Source: Candidatus Acidiflorens stordalenmirensis (GTDB lineage: Bacteria; Acidobacteriota; Terriglobia; Terriglobales; Acidobacteriaceae). From it: DNA of 64,000 nucleotides. Shown here piece by piece: positions 42,851 through 52,051 of this stretch. The position numbers were made by a program, and so were the translations under genes. The notes below the pieces were generated by a model that worked only from the letters and a program-made list of their open reading frames with translations, did no database searches and was not told the origin of the DNA. Within the stretch, counting starts at the first letter, position 1. Each line of letters begins with the position of its first letter. The stretch covers positions 21,342 through 85,341 of the forward strand of contig PLIC01000230.1 of NCBI GenBank assembly GCA_003139995.1, written 5' to 3'.

Positions 42851-43153
42851 CTTCACTTTTTGCATCAGGGACGACAACATCTTCTTGACTTCAACCACTT
42901 GCACTGCAAGACGTTCGTATCCGGGATTGCGCAGGTAGTCGAGGTCGTGAGCGAGCAGAAGTTGGTACTCGAGTTCGCTTGCTGACCCCATCGCAATTTG
43001 CAGAAAGCAACCCATTTCCGCATCACCCTTTCTACAGCAGCCCTCCGCAATATTCATTGCTATGGATGTTGACGCCCGCCTCATCTGACTGGTCAAACCA
43101 TACATTTCTTCCCGAGGAAAAGTCTTGCTGGATGCGTAGACATCCAGAGTCAC
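42839..43153 (-). CDS. Four-helix-bundle (23S rRNA intervening-sequence, IVP) protein, N-terminus apparently lost
   Basis: 104 residues from GTG 43153: VTLDVYASSKTFPREEMYGLTSQ, then RRASTSIAMNIAEG (the family signature) and FLQIAMGSASELEYQLLLAHDL. The same frame continues upstream with FRNLQVWEKSHR, the canonical IVP start, but then meets TAG at 43193-43195 with no start codon between. Either translation begins at the internal GTG or the gene has lost its start. The gene lies between topA and dprA, bounded by inverted heptad arrays. IVP-type genes occur inside 23S rRNA and scattered elsewhere; their function is unknown. Confidence 0.75.
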   Translation of the reverse strand: MTLDVYASSKTFPREEMYGLTSQMRRASTSIAMNIAEGCCRKGDAEMGCFLQIAMGSASELEYQLLLAHDLDYLRNPGYERLAVQVVEVKKMLSSLMQKVKADN

Positions 43154-43218
43154 GCGATGTGACTTCTCCCAGACTTGAAGATTGCGAAAACCCTACACGG
43201 TCCCCTCAGCCTTTACTG

Positions 43219-43254
43219 AAAGCTGATAGCTGAGAGCTGACAGCTAAAAGCTCT
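43219..43254 (-). repeat. Heptad array, right side of the IVP cassette
   Basis: GAAAGCTGATAGCTGAGAGC then TGACAGCTAAAAGCTC, the inverse of the left array at 42807-42850. It contains the TAG stop codon of dprA (43244-43246). Confidence 0.85.
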
Positions 43255-44410
43255 TCACAAAATTCTTGCCCGGCAACTGTTTCACTTTCCCATTGAGCTC
43301 CAGTTCAAAAAGAGCGGCGAAGATTTCCGAGGACGACATTTCGTTTTCCAGCAATTCGACCAGTTGATCGATGTGCGTGGATTCATCGGCCTTGAGCAAC
43401 TTGAGGATATTTTTTTCGTGGGGCGAGGTCGCCTCGTCCGGGAATAGAGATGCGGTTTCCGGCTCGGGAGATTCATTCTGCATAGCACTGAGCGCAACTT
43501 GCACTTCCGCCGGAAGCTCTTCCCACACGTCTTCCCAAGTGGCGACGAGTTTTGCGCCCTGCTTGATCAGCGTGTTCGGTCCCCAGGAATTCTTGTTGGT
43601 CACGTTGCCCGGAACGGCGTAGACGTCGCGATTTTGTTCGAGGGCAAGGCGCGAAGTGATGCGCGTGCCGCTGTATTCCGCGGCTTCGACGACTAACACG
43701 CCGGCGGACATACCGCTGATGATTCGGTTGCGAATGGGAAAGTTTTGCGGGGCGGGAAAGGTTCCGACCGGGAACTCGGTGATCAGCGCGCCACCGAGGG
43801 CCAGAATCTGTTCCGTGAGCCGCGTGTTTTCTTTCGGGTACATGACATCAATTCCGGTGCCGAGCACAGCGATGGTTTTGCCTTTGGCAGCGACGGCACC
43901 GCGATGCGACGCGGTATCGCAGCCGCGCGCTAATCCACTGATGATCACCAGTCCGCGAGCGGCGAGGTCGGTTGAGAGGCGTTCGGCCATGCCGCTGCCG
44001 TAGGGCGTGGGATGACGCGTTCCCACCATCGCGATGCCGGGCTGGGCCAGCACCTCGACGCTTCCCTTCACGAATAGGATTACCGGTGGGTCGTAAATTT
44101 CCTTCAGCCGTGGTGGGTATTCGGGATCGCTGAGCGAAATAATTTTTGCGCCCGCCTCGGCCGCCTTCAGGCATTCCTGCTGCGCGAGTTCGAGCGACTT
44201 TCCCGTGGCCAGCGATTGCGCCGAAACGGCGCGCATCCCCATAGCTTCGAGTTCAGTCAGGCTGGCGTAGAACACGCGCTCGGCCGTGCCATAGTGCTCG
44301 ATCAGTTTTTTGATGCGCGTGGGACCCAATCCCGGGGTCAGGGCCAGCGCGAGCCAGTAAGTGGCTTGGTAAGAAGCGGGGCTGGAGACGGCAACGGCCA
44401 CATTCGACAT
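43244..44410 (-). CDS. dprA: DNA-processing protein DprA
   Basis: 388 residues. A helical N-terminal part (LALALTPGLGPTRIKKLIEHYG) precedes the Rossmann-like core, with AMVGTRHPTPYGSGMAERL, ISGLARGCDTASHRGAV, VLGTGIDVMYPKENTRL and FPIRNRIISGMSAGVLVVEA. A C-terminal winged-helix domain (ILKLLKADESTHIDQLVELL) closes it. DprA loads RecA on incoming single-stranded DNA during natural transformation. The start is ATG 44410 (MSNVAVAV). The stop codon lies in the heptad repeat. Confidence 0.95.
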   Translation of the reverse strand: MSNVAVAVSSPASYQATYWLALALTPGLGPTRIKKLIEHYGTAERVFYASLTELEAMGMRAVSAQSLATGKSLELAQQECLKAAEAGAKIISLSDPEYPPRLKEIYDPPVILFVKGSVEVLAQPGIAMVGTRHPTPYGSGMAERLSTDLAARGLVIISGLARGCDTASHRGAVAAKGKTIAVLGTGIDVMYPKENTRLTEQILALGGALITEFPVGTFPAPQNFPIRNRIISGMSAGVLVVEAAEYSGTRITSRLALEQNRDVYAVPGNVTNKNSWGPNTLIKQGAKLVATWEDVWEELPAEVQVALSAMQNESPEPETASLFPDEATSPHEKNILKLLKADESTHIDQLVELLENEMSSSEIFAALFELELNGKVKQLPGKNFVKSF

Positions 44411-44488
44411 ATTGCGCGACCCTAGCCTGCGGCGCGAAACGCTGTCAAGGATGGCGCGCACATCACTTTCGGTATAATTCGTAACTTG

Positions 44489-45325
44489 ATGAGCCGGCTA
44501 AAGATTTCGGCCATTTCCTACCTGAACACGGCGCCTCTCATGTGGGATTTTGAGCACGGGGAGGCAGGCGCAGACTTCGATATTTCCTACACCCTCCCCT
44601 CGGCCTGCGCCGAAGCTTTGCGTGCAGGAATGGCCGATATTGGAATCATTCCGGCTGCGGCCTATGCGACTGTTCCGGATCTCGTCATCATTCCCGACGT
44701 GGCGATTGCGGCACGGCGGGCGGTGCGGTCGATCCTGCTGGTCGGCAAACGGCCCGTCGGACACTTGTCGAAACAGCAGTGGTGGAAGCAGGTGCGCACG
44801 GTTGCGCTCGATACTTCTTCGATGACGTCGGTTGCGCTGGCCAAGATCCTGTTTGCAAAATGGCTGGGTGGAGCGCGCGAGTATAAGCCGATGGCTCCGA
44901 ATCTCGATGCGATGCTCGGCGCTTGCGACGCGGCTTTGCTCATCGGAGACCCGGCGCTTCAGGCCGACCGCACGCGCTACTTTACGCTCGACTTGGCGGA
45001 AGAGTGGGTGGCGCGCACGGGAAAGTCATTCGTCTTCGCGTTCTGGGCCATTCGCAAGCAGGCACTTGCCGGACGAAACGCAGCGGCAATCGCGGAGGTC
45101 TTTCAGAAGTCGCGCGATCATGGTCTCTCGCCGAAAAACCTAGAAGCCATCGCCGCGGAGTGGGAGCCGCACCTCGGCCTTACCGTCGAGATGGTTCGCG
45201 TCTACCTGACGCATAACATCCATTATTATCTCGACCCTCCGTGCCTGGAGGGACTTGAGCTTTATTACCGCCTGGGCGCGGAAATCGGAGCGCTTCCGGC
45301 AGCGCCGGGGCTTGATTTTGTTTAG
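44489..45325 (+). CDS. mqnA: Chorismate dehydratase (futalosine pathway)
   Basis: 278 residues, same fold class as MqnD. The N-terminus ISAISYLNTAPLMWDFEHG is diagnostic, then SACAEALRAGMADIGIIPAAAYA (44605-44670), ALDTSSMTSVALAKILFAK and LIGDPAL. It converts chorismate to 3-enolpyruvyl-benzoate, the first step of the futalosine route. I start at ATG 44489; an in-frame TTG precedes it. A CGGCGCTGCAGCGCCG palindrome follows the gene before the fusion gene. Confidence 0.95.
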   Translation: MSRLKISAISYLNTAPLMWDFEHGEAGADFDISYTLPSACAEALRAGMADIGIIPAAAYATVPDLVIIPDVAIAARRAVRSILLVGKRPVGHLSKQQWWKQVRTVALDTSSMTSVALAKILFAKWLGGAREYKPMAPNLDAMLGACDAALLIGDPALQADRTRYFTLDLAEEWVARTGKSFVFAFWAIRKQALAGRNAAAIAEVFQKSRDHGLSPKNLEAIAAEWEPHLGLTVEMVRVYLTHNIHYYLDPPCLEGLELYYRLGAEIGALPAAPGLDFV

Positions 45326-45456
45326 AGCTCATCTGACAAACAAACCACTTTTGGCATTACTGGCGGACTTGTGCGGAATCACCGAGCCGATTTCCAGAAC
45401 CGGCGCTGCAGCGCCGGGCATAACGCGCTAGTATCAATCTACGATCGGAGACCGCG

Positions 45457-46833
45457 ATGGAACCGTTCCGCTTTCATCTCTTCGTATGCACGCAGCAAAA
45501 GCCAGAAGGCATCCCCTCTTGCCCGGCCAGCGGGTCGTTCGCTGTGCTCGACGCGCTCGATCGCGAGATACAGGCGCGCGGCCTCGACAACGATATGCAA
45601 CTCACTACCTGCGGCTGCATGGGACTATGTGATGAAGGTCCTGTGATGGTCGTTTATCCGGCAGGAGTGTGGTACCGGCGCGTGCAACCATCCGACGTAC
45701 CGGAAATCGTCGGCACGCATGTCGGCGACGGCAAGCCCGTCGATCGTCTCGTATGGAACGATGCCCCGGCGATGAAGGCCATGTCGGTCGAGCATCGGGA
45801 AAAGTTCCGCGCCGCGATGGCTGCCCGCGAGAAAGCAGGGGTGCTGCCCGATCGCCTCGATCAGATGATCCGCGGCTACATGCCAAGTCGTTGCATTCTT
45901 ACCGCGCTTGAACTCGATATCTTTACCGCCGTCGGGGACGGAGCCAATGCCGAACAGATCGGGACGAAGATCCACGCGAATGCCCGCGCCGCAGGCATGT
46001 TGCTCAACGCGCTAGTCGCCCTCGGACTGCTCTCGAAGAGCGGCGACGATTACAAGAACACGCCCGAGTCGGCACGCTTCTTTGTTCAGGGCTCCAAGGA
46101 CAACCACCGCAATGGTCTGCTGCACACTGCCAACATCTGGCATCGCTGGAGCACGCTGACCGACGCTGTGCGCAGCGGTACGCGCGTCCCCATTGATCGC
46201 GACCCCGATCACAAGGATGACCGCGACGATAACCCCGCGTGGACGCGCAATTTTATTACCGCCATGCAACGTCACGCCAAAGATCGCGCCCCGCTTGTGG
46301 TGAAGGCCCTGGGCACGGCCGGTGTTCGCCGCATCCTCGATCTTGGGGGCGGCTCCGGCGCATATTCCATCGCGTTCGCAAAAGCTGGGCCCGATGTGCA
46401 GTGCGAGATCCTTGACATCCCAGAAGTCGTGCCGCTCACCGCCGGATATGTCCGCCAGGCCGGCGTCTTGGCACAAGTGAGCCTTCGCGCTGGAGACATG
46501 CTCCAGGACGACTTTGGCTCCGGCTACGACATCATCATGCTGAACGCGATTTGTCACATGTTTTCCGAGGAGCAGAACCGGGACATCTTCCGCCGCGCCC
46601 ACCAGGCACTCGCGCCGAACGGCCGCCTCGTCGTGCAGGACTTCATCCTCAACCCCGACAAAACGGGACCGCTGCACGCGGCGCTGTTCTCACTGAACAT
46701 GCTTGTCAATACAGACGTTGGCGCCAGTTACAGCGAGGTCGAATACACTCACTGGATGAAGGCTGCGGGTTTCACCGACGTATGCCGGATCAATCTGCCC
46801 GGGCCTAGCGGCCTGATTGTGGGACTAGCTTAG
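45457..46833 (+). CDS. Fusion of a thioredoxin-like [2Fe-2S] ferredoxin with a SAM O-methyltransferase
   Basis: 458 residues in one frame. Residues 1-95 are a Shethna-type ferredoxin with the cluster cysteines in FVCTQQKPEGIPSCP and TTCGCMGLCDEGPVMVVYP. Residues about 110-458 form a class I methyltransferase of the acetylserotonin/hydroxyindole group: an N-terminal dimerisation winged helix (MPSRCILTALELDIFTAVG), the SAM loop VRRILDLGGGSGAYSIAFA and the C-terminal HMFSEEQNRDIFRRAHQAL, NGRLVVQDFIL. No canonical catalytic histidine is evident. It lies between mqnA and mqnC, which hints at a quinone substrate; this is inference. Confidence 0.85.
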   Translation: MEPFRFHLFVCTQQKPEGIPSCPASGSFAVLDALDREIQARGLDNDMQLTTCGCMGLCDEGPVMVVYPAGVWYRRVQPSDVPEIVGTHVGDGKPVDRLVWNDAPAMKAMSVEHREKFRAAMAAREKAGVLPDRLDQMIRGYMPSRCILTALELDIFTAVGDGANAEQIGTKIHANARAAGMLLNALVALGLLSKSGDDYKNTPESARFFVQGSKDNHRNGLLHTANIWHRWSTLTDAVRSGTRVPIDRDPDHKDDRDDNPAWTRNFITAMQRHAKDRAPLVVKALGTAGVRRILDLGGGSGAYSIAFAKAGPDVQCEILDIPEVVPLTAGYVRQAGVLAQVSLRAGDMLQDDFGSGYDIIMLNAICHMFSEEQNRDIFRRAHQALAPNGRLVVQDFILNPDKTGPLHAALFSLNMLVNTDVGASYSEVEYTHWMKAAGFTDVCRINLPGPSGLIVGLA

Positions 46834-46899
46834 CCGGACGGCATGCCCTGCTTTTTACATTGCATCTTGCCGGACGCAATTCTGCTCCAATAAAGGAAG

Positions 46900-47559
46900 A
46901 TGCCCTTGCTTGCGATTGTCCTGCTCGTGTCGAAAAAGAGCGCCCTGCGATGGCTGATCCATCTCGGCGGCCCCAGCTTGATTTTGCTTGGCCTCGTCGA
47001 TAACTCGGTCATCCCTCTGCCGGGCAGCACGGACATCGTCACCATCCTGCTGGCCGCCCACCATCCCGGCATGTGGGTCTACTACGCGATCATGGCAACG
47101 GCGGGAGCGCTCATCGGCGGATATCTTACTTACCGCATGGCTCGCAAGGGCGGTAAAGAAACTCTGGAGAAGAGGTTCTCGAAGAAGACGACTGATAAGG
47201 TGTATGCAATTTTTGAACGCTTTGGCTTCGCGTCGGTCGCCATCCCCGCTCTGCTTCCGCCGCCCTTTCCCATTGTGCCCATGCTTTTGGCCGCCGGCGC
47301 CATGCAGTACCCCACCAGGAAGTTTCTGACTGCTTTGGCCGTGGGGCGCGGCATTCGGTTCACCATCCTGGCTTATCTCGGGTTCCACTACGGCCGGCAC
47401 ATCGTGAGGCTTTTCGCGCTCTACTACTGGCCCGTGCTTATCGCCCTGATCGCTTCCTCGGTGCTGGGTGGACTTTACGGGCTGTTCGAGTACAAACGCC
47501 GACAGCCTTCGGGCGTTTTCGGAAAACTCGCCTCCGCCGCCTCTCACCAGCTAAAATAG
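46900..47559 (+). CDS. VTT-domain (DedA/SNARE-associated) membrane protein
   Basis: 219 residues with about five hydrophobic segments and the DedA-type core (NSVIPLPGSTDIVTILLAA, a re-entrant region around PGMWVYYAIMATAGALIGGY, and FGFASVAIPALLPPPFPIVP). DedA proteins are linked to undecaprenyl-phosphate or phosphatidylserine flipping. The gene ends nine bases before the GTG alternative start of mqnC, so an operon with mqnC is likely. Confidence 0.8.
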   Translation: MPLLAIVLLVSKKSALRWLIHLGGPSLILLGLVDNSVIPLPGSTDIVTILLAAHHPGMWVYYAIMATAGALIGGYLTYRMARKGGKETLEKRFSKKTTDKVYAIFERFGFASVAIPALLPPPFPIVPMLLAAGAMQYPTRKFLTALAVGRGIRFTILAYLGFHYGRHIVRLFALYYWPVLIALIASSVLGGLYGLFEYKRRQPSGVFGKLASAASHQLK

Positions 47560-47582
47560 CAATTACCGTGGGGCGGAAGAGG

Positions 47583-48629
47583 ATGTCCCTGACCAAGCAG
47601 CAGGCTTTGGAGATGTTTCGGTCCGACGATCTGATTGGGATTGGCATGGAGGCGAACGCGGTACGCCGCAAGATGCATCCCGAGGGCATTGTGACTTACA
47701 TCATCGACCGCAACATCAATTACACCAATTTCTGCACGGAATATTGCACGTTCTGCGCGTTTTATCGTCCGTTGCAGGGGCCGGCGTCCAAAGAAGGCTA
47801 CATCCTCGATTTCGACACCATCTACGAAAAAATTCGCGAGACGGTGGAACTCGGCGGCACCGGCGTGCTGATGCAGGGCGGCCTGCATCCCGACCTCAAG
47901 ATCGACTGGCACGAGCGCATGCTCAACGGCATCAAGCAGCGATTTCCGAAAATTCACCTGCACTGCTACTCGGCTTCGGAAATTCTGGCGATTGCCGAGT
48001 ACAGCAATCTTAGCGTGCGCGATACGATTGCGCGGCTGCGCGACGCCGGACTCGATTCGATCCCGGGCGGCGGCGCTGAGATTCTTGACGATGAGGTCCG
48101 CTACAAAATCGCGCGCTTGAAATGCCTGACCGCGGATTGGCTGGAGGTGCATCGCACCGCGCACCAGCTCGGCATGCGCACCACCGCGACAATGATGTTT
48201 GGCGTCGGCGAGTCCATAGAACACCGGGTCAACCACTTTCAGTGTCTTTACGATTTGCAGGAGGAGACGGGCGGATTTACCGCGTTCATCCCGTGGAGCT
48301 TTCAGCCCGCGCACACCGCGCTTGGCGGACGCCGCTGGGATGAGGCCACAGCGGTTGAGTACCTGAAAGTGTTGGCAATTTCGCGGCTCTATCTTTCGAA
48401 TTTTCTGAACGTGCAGTCCAGTTGGGTGACGCAGGGATTGAAAGTCTGCCAGATGGGCTTGCGCTTCGGCGGCAACGACGCGGGCTCGGTGATGCTGGAG
48501 GAAAACGTCGTGCGCGCCGCGGGCGTGGCGAACTGCACAACCGAAGAAGAATTGCGGCGCATCATACGCGATGCGGGCTTCCGTCCGGCGCAGCGGGATA
48601 CGTTGTACCGGCAATATTTTCTGAACTGA
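47583..48629 (+). CDS. mqnC: Cyclic dehypoxanthine futalosine synthase
   Basis: About 348 residues, radical-SAM enzyme. The cluster motif is C-x3-C-x2-C in FCTEYCTFCAFYRP, followed by GTGVLMQGGLHPDL, the SASEI segment, SIPGGGAEILDDEVR and TTATMMFGVGE. It makes the spiro product that MqnD cleaves. Start at ATG 47583 (MSLTKQQALEMF); a GTG 15 bases earlier is also in frame. The next gene starts two bases after the stop. Confidence 0.95.
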   Translation: MSLTKQQALEMFRSDDLIGIGMEANAVRRKMHPEGIVTYIIDRNINYTNFCTEYCTFCAFYRPLQGPASKEGYILDFDTIYEKIRETVELGGTGVLMQGGLHPDLKIDWHERMLNGIKQRFPKIHLHCYSASEILAIAEYSNLSVRDTIARLRDAGLDSIPGGGAEILDDEVRYKIARLKCLTADWLEVHRTAHQLGMRTTATMMFGVGESIEHRVNHFQCLYDLQEETGGFTAFIPWSFQPAHTALGGRRWDEATAVEYLKVLAISRLYLSNFLNVQSSWVTQGLKVCQMGLRFGGNDAGSVMLEENVVRAAGVANCTTEEELRRIIRDAGFRPAQRDTLYRQYFLN

Positions 48630-48630
48630 T

Positions 48631-50295
48631 GTGACGCGCTCACTCGCCCTCGCCGTTTTCCTCCTCAGCGCCTGGCTGCTGGCGAGCGCGCAGGAGTCCG
48701 CGCCCGCGGCGAACGCGTCCCCCATTGCAGGCACGGTGGTCAAGGAGCCGGGCAGCCAGCCGCTCAAGAAAGTGCTGGTGCAGTTCATCGCGGAAGACCA
48801 GAAGGCTGGCGGAAACTACACCGCCTCGACCGACGCCGGCGGCCATTTCCACATCGAGAACGTCCTGCCGGGGCGCTACCGGTTGTACCTCGAGAAAACC
48901 GGGTTTGTCGAGGTGAATGCGCGCGGGATCAAGTCTGACGTCAACGTCTTCACGGTTCAGGCCGGGCAGACGGTGGACGACCTGCTGTTGCGAATGTTGC
49001 CCACGGCCATCATCAGTGGCCGCATCACGGACGAAGATGGCGATCCGATGTCCGGGGTCAGAGTGATCGCGCAAAAGAAAAAACCCGGGAAGTCAACGCG
49101 GGAAACCACTGGGAGCGAGGCGACGAACGATCTTGGCGAATACCGCCTCTCCGGCTTGTTTCCCGGTCAGTATTGGATTGTGGCCATGCCGCCTCCGGAC
49201 ATCCGCGATTACGAACCGCAGCACGAGAAATCGCCGCAGGGCGACAGCCCGCCCGATAACCGCTATGTCACCACCTACTATCCAGGCACTTACGATGCCA
49301 TGCAGGCCTCGGCTGTGACGCTTAGAGCGGACGATGAAATGCCGGTCAACTTCACGCTCGTGCCGGCGAGAACTTATCGGGTCCGCGGAATCGTTACGGG
49401 CGTCCCGGCCGCGCAGAAGCCGGTCGTGGAGTTGGTCTCGAGAGCGGGCGATTCTATCCACGCGAGTGAAGTCGGGCCAGACGGCCAGTTCGAGGTGCGT
49501 GGGGTCGCTCCGGGATCGTATGTGCTAAGGGCATCGGCTGGCACGGAATTGCAGTCGCTCACTGCGCGGCAGGATGTCAACGTCGTGGCCGCCGACGTCG
49601 AAGGCGTAAAGCTGGCTCCCCTGCCTTCTTTTCGGCTCTCCGGTCATCTCCGCATCGACGGCCCGGCGTCGGCTGACCTCACTCAATACACGGTAAATCT
49701 GCGCCAGGCTGAGTTGCCGGAAGACCCAGGCTTCTTCATGTCCCAGGACTTTTTTGGGACGAACGCCCCGGTCGACCGCCTCGGCAATTTTGAGTGGAAA
49801 AACGTGAACCCCGGCGCCTACATCGTGCAAGTGTACGGAGGCGACGGGCAGAGCAACTTTTTCCTGAAATCGGTGAAGCTCGGCGAACGAAACATCGAAA
49901 CCGGATTCACCGCAAGCGGGCCGGCAACACTTGATCTGTTGGTAAGCTCCAAGGGAGGCACGGTCGAGGGAGCGGTCGTTGAAAAGGAAAAAGATGTGGA
50001 CAACGATCATCCGGTGGCCAACGCCACGGTTGTCGCCGTGCCGGAAGAAAAATACCGCAAGCTTCCCGATCGCTTCGGGATCGGATCGAGCGATCAGCAT
50101 GGACGCTTTACCATTCGCGGCGTGGCTCCGGGCAGCTACACGCTATATGCCTGGCAGGATCTGGAAGAGGGCGTCTACCGCGACGCCGACTTCCTGAAGT
50201 CGCAGGAAGCGAATGGCACGGCAGTGAAAGTGGAGGAAGGTTCTCATCAGACAGTCGAACTGAAGCTTAGCCCAGCTGGTGAGGAGTGGCGGTAA
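48631..50295 (+). CDS. Exported protein with carboxypeptidase-regulatory-like domains
   Basis: 554 residues with a signal peptide (RSLALAVFLLSAWLLASAQ). At least three beta-sandwich repeats of the CarboxypepD_reg type are visible: about 30-110 (IAGTVVKEPGSQPLKKVLV), 120-215 (IISGRITDEDGDPMSGVRV) and the C-terminal one near 440-530 (RFTIRGVAPGSYTLYAW). No catalytic domain is seen, so it is probably structural or a cell-surface scaffold; very common in Acidobacteria. GTG start two bases after mqnC suggests co-transcription. Confidence 0.8.
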   Translation: MTRSLALAVFLLSAWLLASAQESAPAANASPIAGTVVKEPGSQPLKKVLVQFIAEDQKAGGNYTASTDAGGHFHIENVLPGRYRLYLEKTGFVEVNARGIKSDVNVFTVQAGQTVDDLLLRMLPTAIISGRITDEDGDPMSGVRVIAQKKKPGKSTRETTGSEATNDLGEYRLSGLFPGQYWIVAMPPPDIRDYEPQHEKSPQGDSPPDNRYVTTYYPGTYDAMQASAVTLRADDEMPVNFTLVPARTYRVRGIVTGVPAAQKPVVELVSRAGDSIHASEVGPDGQFEVRGVAPGSYVLRASAGTELQSLTARQDVNVVAADVEGVKLAPLPSFRLSGHLRIDGPASADLTQYTVNLRQAELPEDPGFFMSQDFFGTNAPVDRLGNFEWKNVNPGAYIVQVYGGDGQSNFFLKSVKLGERNIETGFTASGPATLDLLVSSKGGTVEGAVVEKEKDVDNDHPVANATVVAVPEEKYRKLPDRFGIGSSDQHGRFTIRGVAPGSYTLYAWQDLEEGVYRDADFLKSQEANGTAVKVEEGSHQTVELKLSPAGEEWR

Positions 50296-50350
50296 CTGGT
50301 CATTAGTCGTTCGCGGGTTGGCCAACGACCAACGACCGCCAACCAACAAC
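50296..50350. repeat. GTTCG/CAACGAC repeat before the GT2 gene
   Basis: GGTCATTAGTCGTTCGCGGG and CCAACGACCAACGACCGCC form a degenerate inverted pair of seven-base units related to those before hisS. Confidence 0.55.
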
Positions 50351-50361
50351 TATCGGGTACA

Positions 50362-52038
50362 ATGCTGGGGCTGCCTTCTTTCTTTTTGATTCATGGTGCT
50401 GTTGAGTTCATGGATTTAAGACTCACTTCGTCCCTGGTCTTGATCCTCGCCCCCAAGGGCTTGGTGTCTTACCTTCGCCATCATTTTCTCGACAAGACTT
50501 TCGTGGGCCTTTACCAGATCAATGCCTTTGATCTGGCGCTGCTGATTCCTTATTTCATCGTGCTGATCATCCTGGCGGCGTATGGCGCGCACCGCTACTG
50601 GCTGGTCTATCTTTACTACAAGCACAAGAAGAACAAAACGACGGAACCAGCGGCTCATTTCCATTTCGACGAACTGCCGCGCGTCACGGTGCAGTTGCCG
50701 ATCTTTAACGAGCAATACGTGGTGGAACGGCTGCTCGACGCCGTGTGCCGGCTCGAATATCCGAAAGAAAAGCTCGACATCCAGTTGCTGGACGACTCGA
50801 CCGATGAAACCGTAGAGGTCGCCCGCCTTCTGGTCGAGCGCTACGCCGCGTTGAAACATCCGGTCACGTACCTGCACCGCGACAATCGCGAGGGCTTCAA
50901 GGCGGGCGCTTTGGAAGCGGGATTGAAAACGGCGAAGGGCGAATTCGTTGCCATCTTTGACGCTGATTTTGTTCCCCCACCTGACTTTCTGATGAAATGC
51001 ATCCATCACTTCACCGATCCCAAGGTCGGCATGGTGCAGACGCGCTGGACGCACATCAACCGCAACTATTCATTGCTAACCCAGGTCGAAGCCATTTTGC
51101 TCGACGGCCATTTCGTGATCGAACATTCGGGACGGTCGCGCAGCGGCGTTTTCTTCAACTTCAACGGCACGGCCGGCATGTGGCGGCGCTGCGCCATTGA
51201 CGAAGCCGGCGGGTGGGAGCATGACACGCTCACCGAAGACACCGATCTTTCCTATCGCGCACAGCTCAAGGGATGGAAATTTCTTTATCTGCAGGACGTC
51301 GAATGCCCGGCCGAGCTGCCGGTGGAGATGACCGCATTCAAGACGCAGCAGGCGCGCTGGGCCAAAGGGTTGATTCAGGTCTCGAAGAAAATACTTCCGA
51401 TGGTGTTTAAGAGCGACGCATCGCGACACCAGAAAATTGAAGCCGTGTATCACCTGACGGCCAACATCAGCTATCCCCTGATGATCGTGTTCTCGGTGTT
51501 GCTGATGCCCGCGATGATCATTCGCTTCTACCAGGGATGGTTCCAGATGCTCTACATCGACCTGCCCCTGTTCCTGGCTTCGACGTTCTCGATTTCCAGC
51601 TTTTATCTGGTTTCGCAGAAGGAGCTGTTCCCGAAAAGCTGGCTGCGATCGCTGCTCTACCTGCCGCTGTTGATGTCCCTGGGAATCGGGCTGACGGTCA
51701 CGAATACGATTGCCGTGCTCGAAGCGCTGGTCGGCAAGCAGACCGCCTTCGCGCGTACTCCCAAGTACCGCGTCGAATCGAAGAAGGACAAAGTCGGCGC
51801 GAAAAAATACCGCAAGCGCTTGGGATGGGTCCCGTGGATTGAACTCCTGATCGGAACGTATTTCGCGCTGGCGACCTTTTACGCCATCGACAACGAGAAT
51901 TACATCACTGTTCCCTTCTTGCTGCTGTTCTTGGTCGGTTACTGGGTCACGGGGCTGATGTCACTGATGCAGGGGCGGTTCGCCGGACTCTCGGTGGGTT
52001 CGGGGACCCACACCAAGCCCTTCCCGGTCGGCGTGTAG
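50362..52038 (+). CDS. Processive family-2 glycosyltransferase (cellulose/mannan-synthase-like)
   Basis: 558 residues. Two N-terminal helices precede a cytoplasmic GT-A domain with LPIFNEQYVVERLLDAV, QLLDDSTDETVE, the metal-binding IFDADFVPPP and TLTEDTDLSYRAQLKGWK, then QQARWAKG, the QxxRW motif of processive enzymes. Several C-terminal helices follow. It probably makes a beta-linked exopolysaccharide or glycolipid. The nearby HD-GYP gene would suit cyclic-di-GMP control, but no PilZ domain is seen. An alternative start is ATG 50410. Confidence 0.85.
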   Translation: MLGLPSFFLIHGAVEFMDLRLTSSLVLILAPKGLVSYLRHHFLDKTFVGLYQINAFDLALLIPYFIVLIILAAYGAHRYWLVYLYYKHKKNKTTEPAAHFHFDELPRVTVQLPIFNEQYVVERLLDAVCRLEYPKEKLDIQLLDDSTDETVEVARLLVERYAALKHPVTYLHRDNREGFKAGALEAGLKTAKGEFVAIFDADFVPPPDFLMKCIHHFTDPKVGMVQTRWTHINRNYSLLTQVEAILLDGHFVIEHSGRSRSGVFFNFNGTAGMWRRCAIDEAGGWEHDTLTEDTDLSYRAQLKGWKFLYLQDVECPAELPVEMTAFKTQQARWAKGLIQVSKKILPMVFKSDASRHQKIEAVYHLTANISYPLMIVFSVLLMPAMIIRFYQGWFQMLYIDLPLFLASTFSISSFYLVSQKELFPKSWLRSLLYLPLLMSLGIGLTVTNTIAVLEALVGKQTAFARTPKYRVESKKDKVGAKKYRKRLGWVPWIELLIGTYFALATFYAIDNENYITVPFLLLFLVGYWVTGLMSLMQGRFAGLSVGSGTHTKPFPVGV

Positions 52039-52051
52039 CCGGCGCAGTTCT

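Noticed and set aside
42839..43153. Avd-type accessory protein of a diversity-generating retroelement
   Set aside because: Four-helix-bundle proteins include Avd, but no reverse transcriptase, template repeat or variable repeat lies nearby. The sequence fits the 23S intervening-sequence family.
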